Source: Bidens hawaiensis (lineage: Eukaryota; Streptophyta; Magnoliopsida; Asterales; Asteraceae). Taken from it: DNA of 64,000 nt. Numbering within the stretch: the first letter of the stretch is position 1; each line of letters begins with the position of its first letter. Of the stretch, positions 34,117-45,792 are shown one piece after another. Made by a program: the position numbers and the translations under genes. The stretch spans positions 62,001 through 126,000 of the forward strand of contig JAIQDT010001137.1 of the NCBI GenBank assembly GCA_021521415.1, given 5' to 3'. The notes under the pieces were generated by a model. The model saw only the letters and a list, made by a program, of their open reading frames with translations. It did no database searches and was not told where the DNA came from.

Positions 34117-37100
34117 ATGTCTGATAACCCAGACACCACAATTTCTCCCAGCAAACGCCGTGTAAAATCGTTAGTTATGTCCACTTTAAAGAAGACCGGC
34201 AGGGGTAAACGGGTTGCCGAGGCCTCGTCGGAGGAGGTGGGGAAGAACAAAACAGTGAAGAGATGGGATGAGATTCCCTGCAAATTGAAACAGTCTGACT
34301 TCGACAATCTCGTCGCCTCTCAGGGTTTTCTCCCTGAGTATAGCTGTCTGCTCCCGGCGGCCGGGCAAACGGCGGCAGATCCGCCCACCGGCTATATCTC
34401 TTTATACTCTCACTTTTTCACTCACTGTAACCTTCGTCTCCCGATGACAAGGTTTATGGGTGCGCTCCTTCAGTTTTATGGGATTCACATATCCCAAGTC
34501 CATCCTTGTGGACTAGTGCGCATGACTCATTTTGAGTTCATGTGCAAAGTTCAGCGCTATGAGCCCACCCCTCGGCGCTTTCAATATTTTTACAAGCCAA
34601 AAATCCAAGATTCTTGGTTCTCATTCATACCGCGCAGTCAGAAGGTTAAGTGCTGCACTGTTTCCTTCAAAAGCCTTCATGACTGGTCTGAAAAATGTTT
34701 TTATATTAAGGCTGGTGTGATTCCCATCCGCATGACCATGCGCGCGATCACTTCTGCGCCCGCGGATGAGAATGTTCTTAAGAACCCAACGGGCACATGG
34801 GTTAACAAGTTAACTGCTGAACCATCCCCCGCCAAGAATATTTGCGAGGAGGCGCTGGTGGGGGTTGGTATGAGCAAGAGGTGGACCGACAGCGCGACTG
34901 AGCCTGTCGTCCAAGTTGATGGCTTAGGTGAGTTATTAGCTCATTGCATTATTTCTGCGTGAATATAATTCGCTTTGCTGATATCATTTGTCTTGTTTTA
35001 TGCAGTAAGCAAGGAATACGTCCATGCCGTCTATGGCGAGCATATGGAGGGCGGCTCTGTCGCGCTGAGCGCTGGGGAAGTTGCTTTCCCCGATCGTTTC
35101 GATGATATGTTCATCCCTGTCGATTTAGAATTTTGCTTTGACAGCGATGCGCCTGGTAAGCTTTTGTACTTATGCTTATGCCTTTAGAATACCAAATTTG
35201 GTTAACATTTCTGTCACACGTATTGTAGATGCGCTCGAGAACTATGAGTTGGAGCTTGCGGAAGAGGAGGTGGAGGAAGAAGCTGAGGCGCCACAACTCA
35301 AGCGCAAAGCTAAAGGCAAAACTGGCGCAGGGGCCAGTAAAAAACAGAAGAAAAATGATGCCCTTGTTGCCCAGGATCCTCCTACCCAAGCGAAGGGACT
35401 TGAGAAAACCAAGGGATTTACCTCCAAGTTTTCCTCGTCTTCTTTGCCTCGAGGTGTGGGCAATCCTCTCGTCCACACGAGGTATGGTGCTGCCACCTCA
35501 TCTCTTCGCGCGGCGGACAAGGGAAGCGGCGCTGCGCCTGCTGTTTCATCTTCTCCAACAGGTATACTTTGTTTATATTTTGTGGTTTTATAAGCGTGAT
35601 TCCGATAGAGTTATTAACGAAGCTTTGCTCACTCAAATGTTTGTAGAGCCGGCGACTTTGGTGGCTCAACCTCAGGCGCAGCAAGGTACCGAGGCTGCGC
35701 CGAAGGTTGCTTTGAAGTCCCCTGTTTTACCCTCGAAAAGGGGGAAAATGGACTTCATGGCGATGCTCAATTCGCGGACGGCGGTGCGCCAAGGTATTTA
35801 TTGCGCTTGATTTTCTGATTTTTTCCTTTAGATCAAGTCATGAATCATTTCTCCTTGTTGGTTTTTTCATAGGAATTATAGCTGGCACACAAGCTGCTGG
35901 CGGCACTGCTGACGCCGGCGCCGGCGCCGTTAGTTCTGCTCCTGCTCCAACAAGCACTGAATCTCCTCTCATTGGGATTACTAAGGAGCAGGAGACTATT
36001 TTACGTGATGATCTAACGGCGTCAAGGCCTCCCTCACCTCCTCCTGCGCGCAGCCCTCCTCGTGAGACTGTTTTTAATTTTTCCAAGTCGCAGGAGAAAA
36101 GACCTGTTACAGAGGATGATGAGGTCAATTTTGAAGATTCCGATGGTGGCCGCGCAAGCCCTATAGCGCCACGAGATTTCGCGGCGCAGCCTTTTTCTCG
36201 TGGGGCAGGCAGGAGCTCACCAGCTGGCGCTGACTTTTCTGCCGGTTCTCCGCAGGTATAAGTTTGTTTTTCTCCGCTGTGCGGACTTCCAAATTAGTGT
36301 CTAGATAACTAAAACGTTTCTTTTGCGTTGCTTTGTGTTTGCAGGAAGCCGATAACATATACCGCCCGAGCTGGAATATTACTGAAGATAGCTCATTTCA
36401 ATCCATGGGCGTGTGTGAAGACTTCTGGGCTTACTCTGTTCCTCCGGCTGAGAGGAGGTTTCAGGAGGACCGCGCTCGCGTGGACTTGCTCAACGACCAC
36501 CTTTTTGCTGGGTCTGCGTTCTTTGCTGCCTCCCAAGAGCTTCGTAATGATTATATAAAAGTGCGTGATGCCCTTGCGGAGGCCAAGCAAGAGGCTAAGA
36601 TTTCTGCTTGGAATCTTTCTGACGCTCGAGAGAGAGCTGAGAAACTCCAAGCAGAACTTAGCGAGAACCAAGCAAGTGCCAACGCTGCCTTTGTGAAGCG
36701 CGGGCATGAGCTGCAGGCTGCGCGGGAGAGGCTGCAAGCGGTAGAAGCGGATGCGGCCAGGTACGCGCGCCGAGCGCGTGACTTGGAGTTGGAGGCAGAG
36801 GCGCGTGATCAAACTGTTGCGCAGGCTAACACTGACAAATCTTTATTAGAGAGTGAGGTTGCGCTCCTGAAGAAAGAGCTCGAAGCTGCTCGAGCAGAAA
36901 AGGATGAAGCCTTGGCGGCAGCAGCGTCTGGCCGATAAGAGCTCGATGCTGCGCGAGCAGAAAAGAATGAAGCCTTGGCGGCAGCAGCGTCTGACAGAGA
37001 AGAGCTAAAACAAACCAAGGAAACTGTTGAGTTGTTAAACTCTCAGATTCCTGCTCTTGAGACGTCTGTTTCTTCCCTCGCGCAGGATCGTCAATGGCTA

Positions 37101-37714
37101 GTTTCACAGGGTGTGACTCGTTGCGCTTACGCGATGAAATACTCAGACGAGTTTCAGACCCTTGTGATGGATTGCAATGCTGCGTCGCGCTTGGTGGGTC
37201 GAGCTGAAGGGTTTAAGGATGGCTATGAATATGGCATGCTGAAGAAGAATCCATCCGATTACCCTTGTCAGCTCGACGTTGTCTACGCTGACATGGCCGA
37301 GGTGGGGGAGAAGTATTTGAATACTCCAATTCCCATCCTTGAGCAGGTATTTTAACCTTAATGAGTTTATCTTAACTTATTTTCCTAATCCTTTGTACTC
37401 ATACTTTTCCTTGTGACTTGCAGATAACCGCGCTTGCTGACCAGCCCGATCTTGGCGCGCTAAAGAAATTACTTGACGAATGTGAAGGGACTGGTGGCAG
37501 CGATGATGGCGCGGGCAATGCTGCCTCTGCTAGCGGCTCTGGCGTGGCCAAAGGACCTACTCCTGACACTATCGTGATAGAAGACGACTCCATTCAAGAC
37601 GAACAACTTGATTATGGTAAGTTTGGAGATGACGAGGAGCGGGCTGCGCCAGATGCTAAGGGAGGAGGTAATGATGAGGGCGATGAAGAGGCGGATGTTG
37701 ATATAGAGACTTGA
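34117..37714 (+). CDS. Antisense gene of Tat element, 'transposase (putative), gypsy type', seven exons, one nonsense codon
   Basis: Encoded opposite to gag-pol. Exons: 34117-34927, 35006-35155, 35229-35561, 35647-35793, 35873-36255, 36345-37346 and 37424-37714. All borders are GT/AG and the frame is kept across each one. The first ATG in frame is at 34117; an upstream TTG is not used. Exon 1 holds the conserved block seen in plant proteins annotated as gypsy-type putative transposase (LPEYSCLLPAAGQTAADPPT, FFTHCNLRLPMTRFMGALLQ, YKPKIQDSWFSFIPR). The middle exons are Pro-, Ala- and Ser-rich with basic patches. Exon 6 is a long coiled coil rich in Ala, Glu and Arg. It contains a direct duplication of ELxAARAEKxEALAAAAS, and between the two units one codon is TAA (36937-36939), the only stop. 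The end is very acidic. No catalytic motif of a known transposase is visible. Its role is unknown; in related elements this ORF is kept by selection, from published work on Tat aORFs. Confidence 0.82.
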
Positions 37715-38514
37715 AAAGCCCTTCATGTTTTTTTTTTTTTTTTTTTTTTTTGTTTGTAGTTTTTATCTCATCATTTTGTAAATTTGTAAACTTTTATGTT
37801 TTGGAATGAAATTTTGTTTTTCCCTTATTCGCGTCTTGCGCATTCCCAATTCATCTCTTTATATTGCATGTTTATGCTCGTTGAATATAAGGTATGCTTA
37901 CACATTGAAACTTGGACAAGGCTGTAAGGAAATTATTTTATTTAATCCTTAACAGTTGTCACATTTCAAGTTATTTTGCAATATTCTGAATATGCTGACA
38001 CGTGCCTTGGCACTTTATTATTCCTCTTTTGCGCGACGTTATCGCGCGTTTATTATAGGGAATTATGAATGAGTTTTTTAGCCTTTACGTGTCAGTATGT
38101 GTTACTCTAATATCCATTATAATCCCATGCGCGACCTCGACCTGAGACCTTAACAACTATGTTTTGGCATGTGCTTTGCCTTAGTTGTGCTTAGGTACTT
38201 TTATGGTCTAGCTGCGCAGCATGTAGGATGGATGTTGTGAGTGATTTGAGCTAAGGCTCATATTATTGGGCTAAGGACCCGACGTTTTAGAGTTAAAACT
38301 CGATAAAACGTTTGAGCTTGAAGCTCGCGCATGTATGTTTTACTTCGTTTTATTTTTAGTTTGATGTCAATACAATGTTGTCATATTGCTCAAAATTAAT
38401 AAAGGGAAGTGTGAAACATGTATGCAAAAGGTAATAGAACACACATTAAGAGAAAATAGCGCGCATCATTATTCATAATGGCTTAAAGGGCCTTAATTAC
38501 AAACTTGACAACTT

Positions 38515-39057
38515 TTACATGAAACATTTCCTAAGCTGTGCTACGTTCCATGTGCGCGGGATCTTCTTTCCATTCAAATCTTTTAAAGCGTATGCGCCTT
38601 TTCCCAATTCTTCCGAGACTTGATAAGGTCCCTCCCAGTTGGGAGACATCTTTCCCGGGGGTATTGCGCGACTAGCTTCATTGTTCCGAAGGACAAAATC
38701 ATTTTTCTTGAAGTGGCATTCTTTCACGCGCTGATTGTAATATTTTTCTAGTTTTTTCTTGTATTTGGCTTCACTGATGATAGCCGCCTCTCTGCGCCCT
38801 TCAAGTAAGTTGAGATCCAACCTCCTTTCTTGCTCGTTGTCTTTTTTACTCATCATGAGCACCCTATAGGATGGGCATCCAATCTCTGCTGGAATCATGG
38901 CCTCCGTTCCATAGGTTAGGCTGAACGGGGACTCGCCATTGCTGGTTTTGCTTAAAGTCCTGTGCGCCCACAGGACATTAGGTAACTCCTCGACCCATGC
39001 ATGGGATTCTCCCTCCAACCTTTTCTTCAGCCCATTCAGCAAGCTTTGGTTCGCGCG
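38515..39057 (-). pseudogene. Tat pol, C-terminal part of integrase after nonsense codon
   Basis: Same frame as the large pol frame, directly after TAG at 39058-39060. It contains the end of the integrase core (WVEELPNVLWAHRTL, GESPFSLTYGTEAMIPAEI) and the C-terminal domain (YNQRVKECHFKKNDFVL, MSPNWEGPYQVSEELGKGAY), closing at 38515. No chromodomain follows, consistent with the Tat clade. Confidence 0.9.
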
Positions 39058-42000
39058 CTACACTTGGCCATTCCCTTGAGGGTGGTATACTGAAGTGAAG
39101 ACTTGGTTGATGCGCAATTCCTTGAGCCAACTGGATATCTTCCTGTCAGTGAATTGTTTGCCATTGTCGCTCACAATTTCCATTGGCAGGCCAAAACGGC
39201 ATGTGATGTGGCTCCAAATAAATTGCTTCATTGCCTCGGCTATGATTTTTGCTAGTGGCTTGGCTTCAACCCATTTTGTGAAATAGTCTACTGCCACTAC
39301 CAAAAACTTTACTCGCCCTTGCGCTTGTGGTAAGGGACCCACAATATCGATTGCCCATTTGTGGAAAGGCCATGCGGAGGTCACCGGAATCAAGTTGTTC
39401 TTTGGCCGCATGGTGTTTGGCGCATAGCTCTGACACGCTTTGCATTTTTGGATCTCTTTTAACGCGTCCAAGTACATGCCTGGCCAATAGTAACCTGCGT
39501 TCATTGCCTTGGCAACCACCATGCGCGGGCCAGCATGTATTCCACAGATTCCTTCGTGTATCTCTCTGATCACATAGCTTGCTTCCTCGGCATCCAGGCA
39601 TTTCATGAGCAATCCAAGATAAGAGCGTCGATATAACGTACCATCAAGCAGTTCGTAGTTCTGCGACTTGTGTCTTATCTTCCTCGCCTGTGCGCGATCG
39701 TCCGGTACCTTTCCCTCCTTCAAGAATTCCATTAATGGAGTTATCCATGATGAAGGTGTTGTATGAATTACAAGGACAGACTTCGCTCCCACCGACGGGT
39801 TGCTCATTACTTCCACCCTAACATCTTTGCCAAAGTGATCGAAGCTGGTTAATGCCATCTTGCTCAGCGCGTCGGCAGACTTGTTTTCACTGCGCGGAAT
39901 ATGTATGATTCTGAAGAAGTCAAATTGCTCGGTGAGTTTCTTCGCCTGCTCTAAATACAGAGGCATAGTGTTCTCCTTGGCATCATAAAGGCCATTGACC
40001 TGTGCTGCTACCAAGTATGAATCGACATGAGCCTCTAGCTTTTTAACTCCGAACTTGTGCGCGATGCGCAGACCAGCCAGCAGGGCTTCATACTCAGCTT
40101 CATTGTTGGTGCTCTTGAAATCCAACCTGATTGCGTAAGTATACTCATGACTTTCTGGATCCACCAGTTTGAGGCCTGCGCCGGACCCTTCGTTGTTTGA
40201 AGCTCCATCAGTGAATAATCTCCAAACATTTTCTTCATTATTGGCTTGCGGAGGGTCTACTTCGCGCTGAGCCTCTTCGACTTTTCCTTCAGGGATTTCT
40301 GCAATGAAATCAGCTAAGACTTGTCCCTTGATTGCTGGACGAGGTTTGTAGGTGATCGTGTGCTCCCCTAATTCCAGCGCCCATTTTGTCAGCCTTCCTG
40401 AGAGCTCGGGACGTCGCAAGACTTGCTGGATGTTGTAATCAGTCAGGACTTCAATGGGATGACCATTGAAATATCTATGAAGCTTGCGCGACGCATGTGT
40501 TAGTGATAAAACTAACTTTTCTATGATGGTGTAGCGCGTCTCAGGATCTGTCAGCACCCGACTTACATAATAGATTGGTGTTTGGATTCCCTTGCGATCC
40601 ACCAACAACACTGCGCCAATGGCGCGCTCTCCTGCTGACAGGTACAACGTTAGAGTTTCGCCAGGTAGTGGAGCTTTGAGCGCAGGCAGATTTATCAGAC
40701 ATTCTTTTATCTCACTGAAAGCTTGCTCGGCCTCAGGCGTCCACTTGAATTGGCTTTTCTTTAAGCAATTTCTCAATGTGTTAACGAATGGGGTAGATTT
40801 GCTTGCATGGTTCGCTAGGAACCTGTTAATTGATACCAATCTACCATTCAACTTTTGAACTTCCTTCATGGTGGATGGTGAGGGCATGTCAAGGATAGCC
40901 TCCACCTTCTCTGGGTTCACCTTGAAACCATCCTTGGTGACCATTACACCGAGAAATTTCCCTTCTTCTACGCCGAATGTGCATTTGCTCGGGTTGAGCT
41001 TCATGTTTACTTCCTTTAGGCGCCAAAGGGTTTCTTCGATGTCTTTGAGCATTTGTCTTTCCTCCCTGCTTTTAATCACCAAATCATCCACGTAGACTTC
41101 TAAGTTTCTTCCAATTTGTTCGTTGAAAACCGCATCCATGAGTCTTTGGTAAGTGGCTCCTGCATTCTTCAAACCAAAGGGCATTTTTGTGTAACAGAAA
41201 ACACCCTTGTCAGTTCTGAAGGCAGTCTTGTCCTCATCTTGTGGTGCCATTTGAATTTGGTGATAGCCCTTATAGGCATCCAGGAAACATTTGAGCTTAA
41301 ATGGCGCCACAGAGTCCACCTTCGCGTCAATGTTTGGGAGGGGGTAACAATCTTTTGGACACGCTTTATTGAGGTCCTTGAAATCAATGCACATTCTCCA
41401 TGACCCGTTGCTCTTCTTTACCATCACAGGATTGGCTACCCATGTTTGGTATCGTATTGGGCGGATGATATTTGCGCGCAGTAGATCTTCTACTTGCTCA
41501 TTCATGGCCTTTGCCTTCTCATCCCCCATGACTCTTTTCTTTTGAGCAATTGGCTCTACAGACTTGAATGTGTTGAGAGAATGCTGCGCCAGGTCTCGCG
41601 GAACCCCAGTCATATCAGAATGTTGCCACTCGAAGACCGATATATACGTTGTGAGCAATCTTTTCATTCTCACCCTTGTGTCATCTGATATCGTAGCTCC
41701 AATTGTGATTGTTTGTTCTGGGAATTTTGGGTTGAGAATCCATTCCTCTGGCGCGTTGTTTGCCATTGGAAGCTTCATTCTCCCTTCACGCGGTATACTT
41801 GTTACTGCGCACAAATGATCTCGGTATACAAATGTTACTCCTGTTGGTGTTGGGAACCCCAACGCGCCGTGCGCTGGTGACGGTATGGCTTTGAATTGGG
41901 CAATCGTTCCTCTACCCAAGATCATATTATGGCATGAAGTGGTGGGCAAGACCAAGAAGTTGACAATTTCAGCTCGCTTGTGTTTCTCATCCCCCATAGT

Positions 42001-43227
42001 TAGTTCGAATTGTATCTGACCTAGGGGGTGAATAATTTCGTTTGAGACACCCGAGATTGGTGCATTCACAATTTCGAGCCTTTCTTGGTCTGCTGGATCC
42101 AACTTCCTGAAACATTGCTCATACATGATGTCTGATTCACTGCCGGTGTCCACCAGGACTTTTGACACCTCATAATGAGCGATGTGTGCAGTGATGACTA
42201 GAGGACTGCTGATAGACGGGCCTCCTCTGATTCTTGGGAAGATTACTTGTTGCTCGCGCCAATCCCCTTGGACTTGCGCGCTTCTCTTCCTCGATCTTTG
42301 CCCTTGCCTTCCTCCTTCAGCTACACAGATTCTTTTGAATTTTTTACTGGCTGAGGCTCCATCTGGTTGTTCATTCTCTGGTCTTGGGTTTTTCACCAGG
42401 TGAGCCAACTTGCCTGATTTCACATCTCTTTCAATCGCATCCTTCAAATGGTGGCATGCATCGGTGTTGTGCCCTGTGGACTTGTGAAACTCACAATACT
42501 TGCCACTGTTTGGTGGTCCCTTATGGAGGAATGGCTTGGGGATTTTAAACTGGACATTCTCTGTGCTTAACACTTGCGAAGGTGTTTTGGTGAGGGGAGT
42601 CCATATTCTTGGTAGAGGTCTGTTAGGCTCTCTGCCGCCTTCCCTCTTGTCACCTTCTCCGCGATTACGAATGTCTTTTTGGGGCTGGGGTGAACTTTGT
42701 TGCGCTTGCTTTTCTGCGGGAGAATAACTGGTTTGTTGCAACCTGGACCATACGGAGTTTTGTTTGCCCCTCCTTTCATTGTTGCGTGGTGCTTCTGTTT
42801 GATGCCCTCTATCTCTTGCTCTGTCTTGGGCAATTTGTTTTTCATTTCGCGCGAAGACTCGCGATGCTTCCATAAGCTTAGCCCAAGTGGTTGGCATGCC
42901 ATCTCTGCTCACGAGAGCTCTGCGGAGTTGATCACTGCGCGCACCTTGTATAAAGGCCACGCGCAAGAGTTGTTCAGTGATACCTCCAATTGCAAGAGAT
43001 TCCTGATTGAAACGAGTTATGTAGTCTTCAATGGTTTCATCATTCCTGCGCACGCAGTGCATGATGTCATCGGGGTCGCGCGTGTGTCTGCGCTGCTGTA
43101 CAAAGTGAGCCTGGAACTTCTCCAATAGCTCTTCGAACCCATCGATTTGTCCTGTCGGCAAGCTTTCGAACCAGACACGCGCTGCGCCCGTGAGGCAGCG
43201 AGCAAACATGTGACACCATGTTGGCAT
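39058..43227 (-). pseudogene. Tat gag-pol polyprotein: gag, protease, RT, two RNase H, integrase
   Basis: Open for 1389 codons on the minus strand. Gag occupies residues 1-150 (the block CLTGAARVWFESLP). CEFHKSTGHNTDACHHL near 245-260 is the zinc-binding element. Protease has DTGS at 360-363. RT covers about 560-800, with CIDFKDLNKACPKDCYPLP, MPFGLKNAGATYQR and the active site YVDD at 712-715. The connection/first RNase H follows. A second RNase H (LFTDGASNNEGSGAG from about 1004, NNEAEYEALLAGL at 1041, SADALSKMA at 1117) is the extra copy that marks the Tat clade. Integrase has His/His/Cys/Cys at about 1224, 1231, 1262, 1265, and core Asp residues at about 1293 and 1354 (VSDNGKQFT). The stop TAG at 39058 falls 36 residues after the second Asp, exactly where DD35E integrases have the catalytic Glu. 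Otherwise undamaged. Confidence 0.95.
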
Positions 43228-43230
43228 CGT

Positions 43231-43985
43231 CTAGCTTTCTAGGTTTCCAGTGTTGTAAAAACCTTGTAAGAAATCGTCTGGATCTGTTGTGCCATCGTAC
43301 TTGCCCAAACCACTTGGCATCTTGGTTTTGTGTTGAATGGGAGCCTTCGCGATGCGCTCAGTGAATTTTGAATGCTTCACCAAGATGGCTGGCCTATATG
43401 GTGTGGTTACGTCCACTTGCCCTTTCGCTTGTAGGTTGTACGGTGTGTATAGATCCATATCAACTTTGGCTCCAGGCGCTATGTTCATGTGCGCGCGAAG
43501 CTGTGAACCTCCTGCATGAGTATCTCGCGTCTTCCTCATGCTGTACACCTCTTCCTCATCACTAACATCAGCGTGTTCGGTGTGAACAGAGTGACCATCT
43601 TCCGGCGCGCGCGCCATTTTTGTTGTTCCCTGAATGGTTTGTTTATCAAATGCGAGCCTTTGTGTTAAGTCAGCTAACTTTTTGTGTTTGACCAGCTCAT
43701 TGTATTTGTCCATTAAACGCCGTTGTTCGTTTATGAGCCATTCTTTAGGGTCATTGGTTTCAACTTCCGGACCCATTGGTCCTTTTTGTTTTGCACCAGT
43801 CAGATTTTGGAACGTGAGATCGTCTGGAGGAGTTTCAGTCTGGCTATGAGGTGTTGTGATGAAGGGATGGTTACTGGTGGTGCGCGCAGTATCACGCGGC
43901 GCCCTCAGAAACTGATGTCCCTCATTAACATCCTCAAGCTCATTATCCTCCAGAACTTGATCACTGTTTCGAACACCGGAAACCA
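43231..43985 (-). pseudogene. Tat gag N-terminal part before nonsense codon
   Basis: I take ATG at 43985 as the start, because an upstream in-frame ATG at 44055 lies inside the primer-binding site. The protein is hydrophilic and ends YDGTTDPDDFLQGFYNTGNL, a block normally continuous with the WCHMF region of gag. TAG at 43231-43233 stands where related gags usually have Trp, and the frame continues unchanged beyond it. A single G-to-A change explains it. Confidence 0.88.
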
Positions 43986-44035
43986 TGGTGAAGATTTTCA
44001 GAGAGAACTGATGAGATAGTGGTTTTGTTGCCGTT

Positions 44036-44055
44036 GTAACAGGTGATGGCGCCAA
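44036..44055 (-). other. Tat primer-binding site
   Basis: On the minus strand, directly after the 5' LTR, the sequence starts TTGGCGCCATCACCTG. TGGCGCC starts are usual for Tat/Athila elements. I do not fix which tRNA is used. Confidence 0.6.
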
Positions 44056-45014
44056 TGAAGAAACGTGGATCGACTTACTAGTAGACGATCAACTTTCCTC
44101 GGGTTGAGTGTGCTATATCACCGATGGTTTTCCGGAATATGAGTTCTTCCACCTACAAAACGAGCAGCACCGTGAACTTACCCCTCAGAAAGGGACAGAG
44201 GGGTCCTCTTTGGGGTAACCCTCCTGTGTGAGAATAAGATATTGTAGGAGAAGATAATAATAATCTGAAAGTGAGTAAGGACTTAGAATATATTTTCTTG
44301 CTTACCTCCCCTTGTGGAGGTGGTGTGGTATTTATAGTGTTAGGTTTTCCAATGATTGGGCTCAGACCCAATTAGGGCCTTTTTGGCCTCCTCCTATTGC
44401 TTCGCGCCACGTGTCCTTAGGACACCTGGTGCTTTTTCATTGATTATTCTCTGACCAAGGTATTTCACCTGACCCATGTGCAATCACGTGGTAGCACATG
44501 GGTTTTGCTGAGTTGTCCACCTTTCATTGGCAGCTGTCAACATCAAAATATTCTTTATTCCTTAAAGGATACCTTCTGGAAGGTTGTCTGATGAGCACAA
44601 TCATGGTTGTCCTTATCCTGATTTGGATAAGGACGTGGTTGATTATGTGTGATATGCGCCTATCTTGGGGATGCGCGAGGTCTTCTCTTTATTCTCACGC
44701 GCAGATGTTTCATGCGCAGATGTGATATGCGCAAGCATATGTAATATGCGTGAGCATATGTGATATGCGCCACGCACAGATGCGCCACGCGCAGATGTGA
44801 TATGCGTGAGCATATATGATGCGTGAGCATATGTGATATGCGCCACACGCAGATGCGCCACGCGCAGATGTGATATGCGTGAGCATATATGATATGCGCC
44901 ATGCGCATAGGTTTTGGCTTTGTGTCTTCGTGACATCCTGATTTCAAGCCTCTTGTCTATATCTTGTGGGTTGACCCGCCCCGCTCGATGTTAAGGCGGG
45001 TGCATACCTCTTCA
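44056..45014 (-). repeat. Tat element 5' LTR
   Basis: 959 bp, paired with 32640-33599. It contains the second copy of the GCGCAGATG minisatellite (about 44700-44905). Confidence 0.95.
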
Positions 45015-45039
45015 AGTAGCAACGCTTTGTGGCTTGATG
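45015..45039 (-). pseudogene. Cluster gene D/E, 25 bp middle piece between two retrotransposons
   Basis: These 25 bases lie between the right AGTAG duplication of the Tat element (45015-45019, included) and the left TGATG duplication of the copia element (45035-45039, included). They join the coding piece at 50571-50973 to the piece at 32458-32639. No element sequence is present here. Confidence 0.7.
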
Positions 45040-45776
45040 TGTTGGGAAAAACGACCACCTAGCCACGAACGGTAAACAAAAATAGAGAAATTAAACTTCG
45101 TTTGACTAAACTTTTTCCCGACCCGAATGAACCAATGAGGATGCAAACAAAATAGGGTATACTAAAAGTAAATATGACACGATAAATTTTAGCGTGGAAA
45201 ACCTCTCAAGACGAGAGTAAAAAACCACGGGACTACTAGAGCCGCTTCAAATCCACTATCACCAATAATGAACAATACAAAAGTTCTTCTCTAGGTAAAA
45301 CTAGAGGCATACACAAATCATCATATACTTGGTACAAACAATCTTCAAGTATATGGAATCAAACTACAAAAAAATAATGAGTAAGAGGTATCACCAACGA
45401 GAGAATGATTCGATCTCTAGCACGTCTCTTATCTTCAAAACATCAAAAGAATGGAGAAATAAAAAAAAACGTTCTCTTCCTAATACTTGATTCAGCAGAA
45501 GAGGAATAATAATAATATCTCACAATCCCTTTTCGTATGTATATATATGTCGGCCGAAGAGGTGCACCCAAAACCCTCTTATATTGTTTTGTTATCATCT
45601 TAGAAGCCCACACAAACTTCCAAGCCCACCATAAATCAATATGTGGTTGTGGAATATACAGACCAAATAAAATGTCAACATATATTTGATTTTTTTTCTT
45701 TTATTATTAATAATAATAGAACCCATGAAGGTTAAGATTGTCGTTGGGTTTTCTCATGGGCAAAAATATCCCAACA
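45040..45776 (-). repeat. Copia 3' LTR
   Basis: 737 bp. It has the inverted TGTTGGGA / TCCCAACA ends. The purine tract (AAAAGGGGGAGATT on the minus strand, 45777-45790) lies directly inside. Confidence 0.95.
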
Positions 45777-45790
45777 AATCTCCCCCTTTT
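45777..45790 (-). other. Copia polypurine tract
   Basis: AAAAGGGGGAGATT on the minus strand, next to the 3' LTR. Confidence 0.8.
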
Positions 45791-45792
45791 GT

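Larger units (their letters stand above)
32640..45014 (-). mobile_element. Full-length Tat-lineage Ty3/gypsy retrotransposon with antisense gene
   Basis: A complete element of 12,375 bp. Its LTRs start TGAAGAAACG and end ACCTCTTCA, and the 5 bp target duplication AGTAG (32635-32639 and 45015-45019) is exact. Read on the minus strand the order is 5' LTR (44056-45014), primer-binding site, gag-pol (43985 down to 38515), an internal region with a gene on the opposite strand (34117-37714), polypurine tract and 3' LTR (32640-33599). Two RNase H domains in pol and an antisense ORF between pol and the 3' LTR are known traits of the Tat clade. By eye the LTRs differ at about 13 substitutions plus one indel, so the insertion is recent. 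It is inserted in cluster gene D/E. Confidence 0.95.

Noticed and set aside
34186..37107. Minus-strand open frames opposite the antisense gene
   Set aside because: Shadows of the exons; composition follows the Ala/Glu-rich coding strand.
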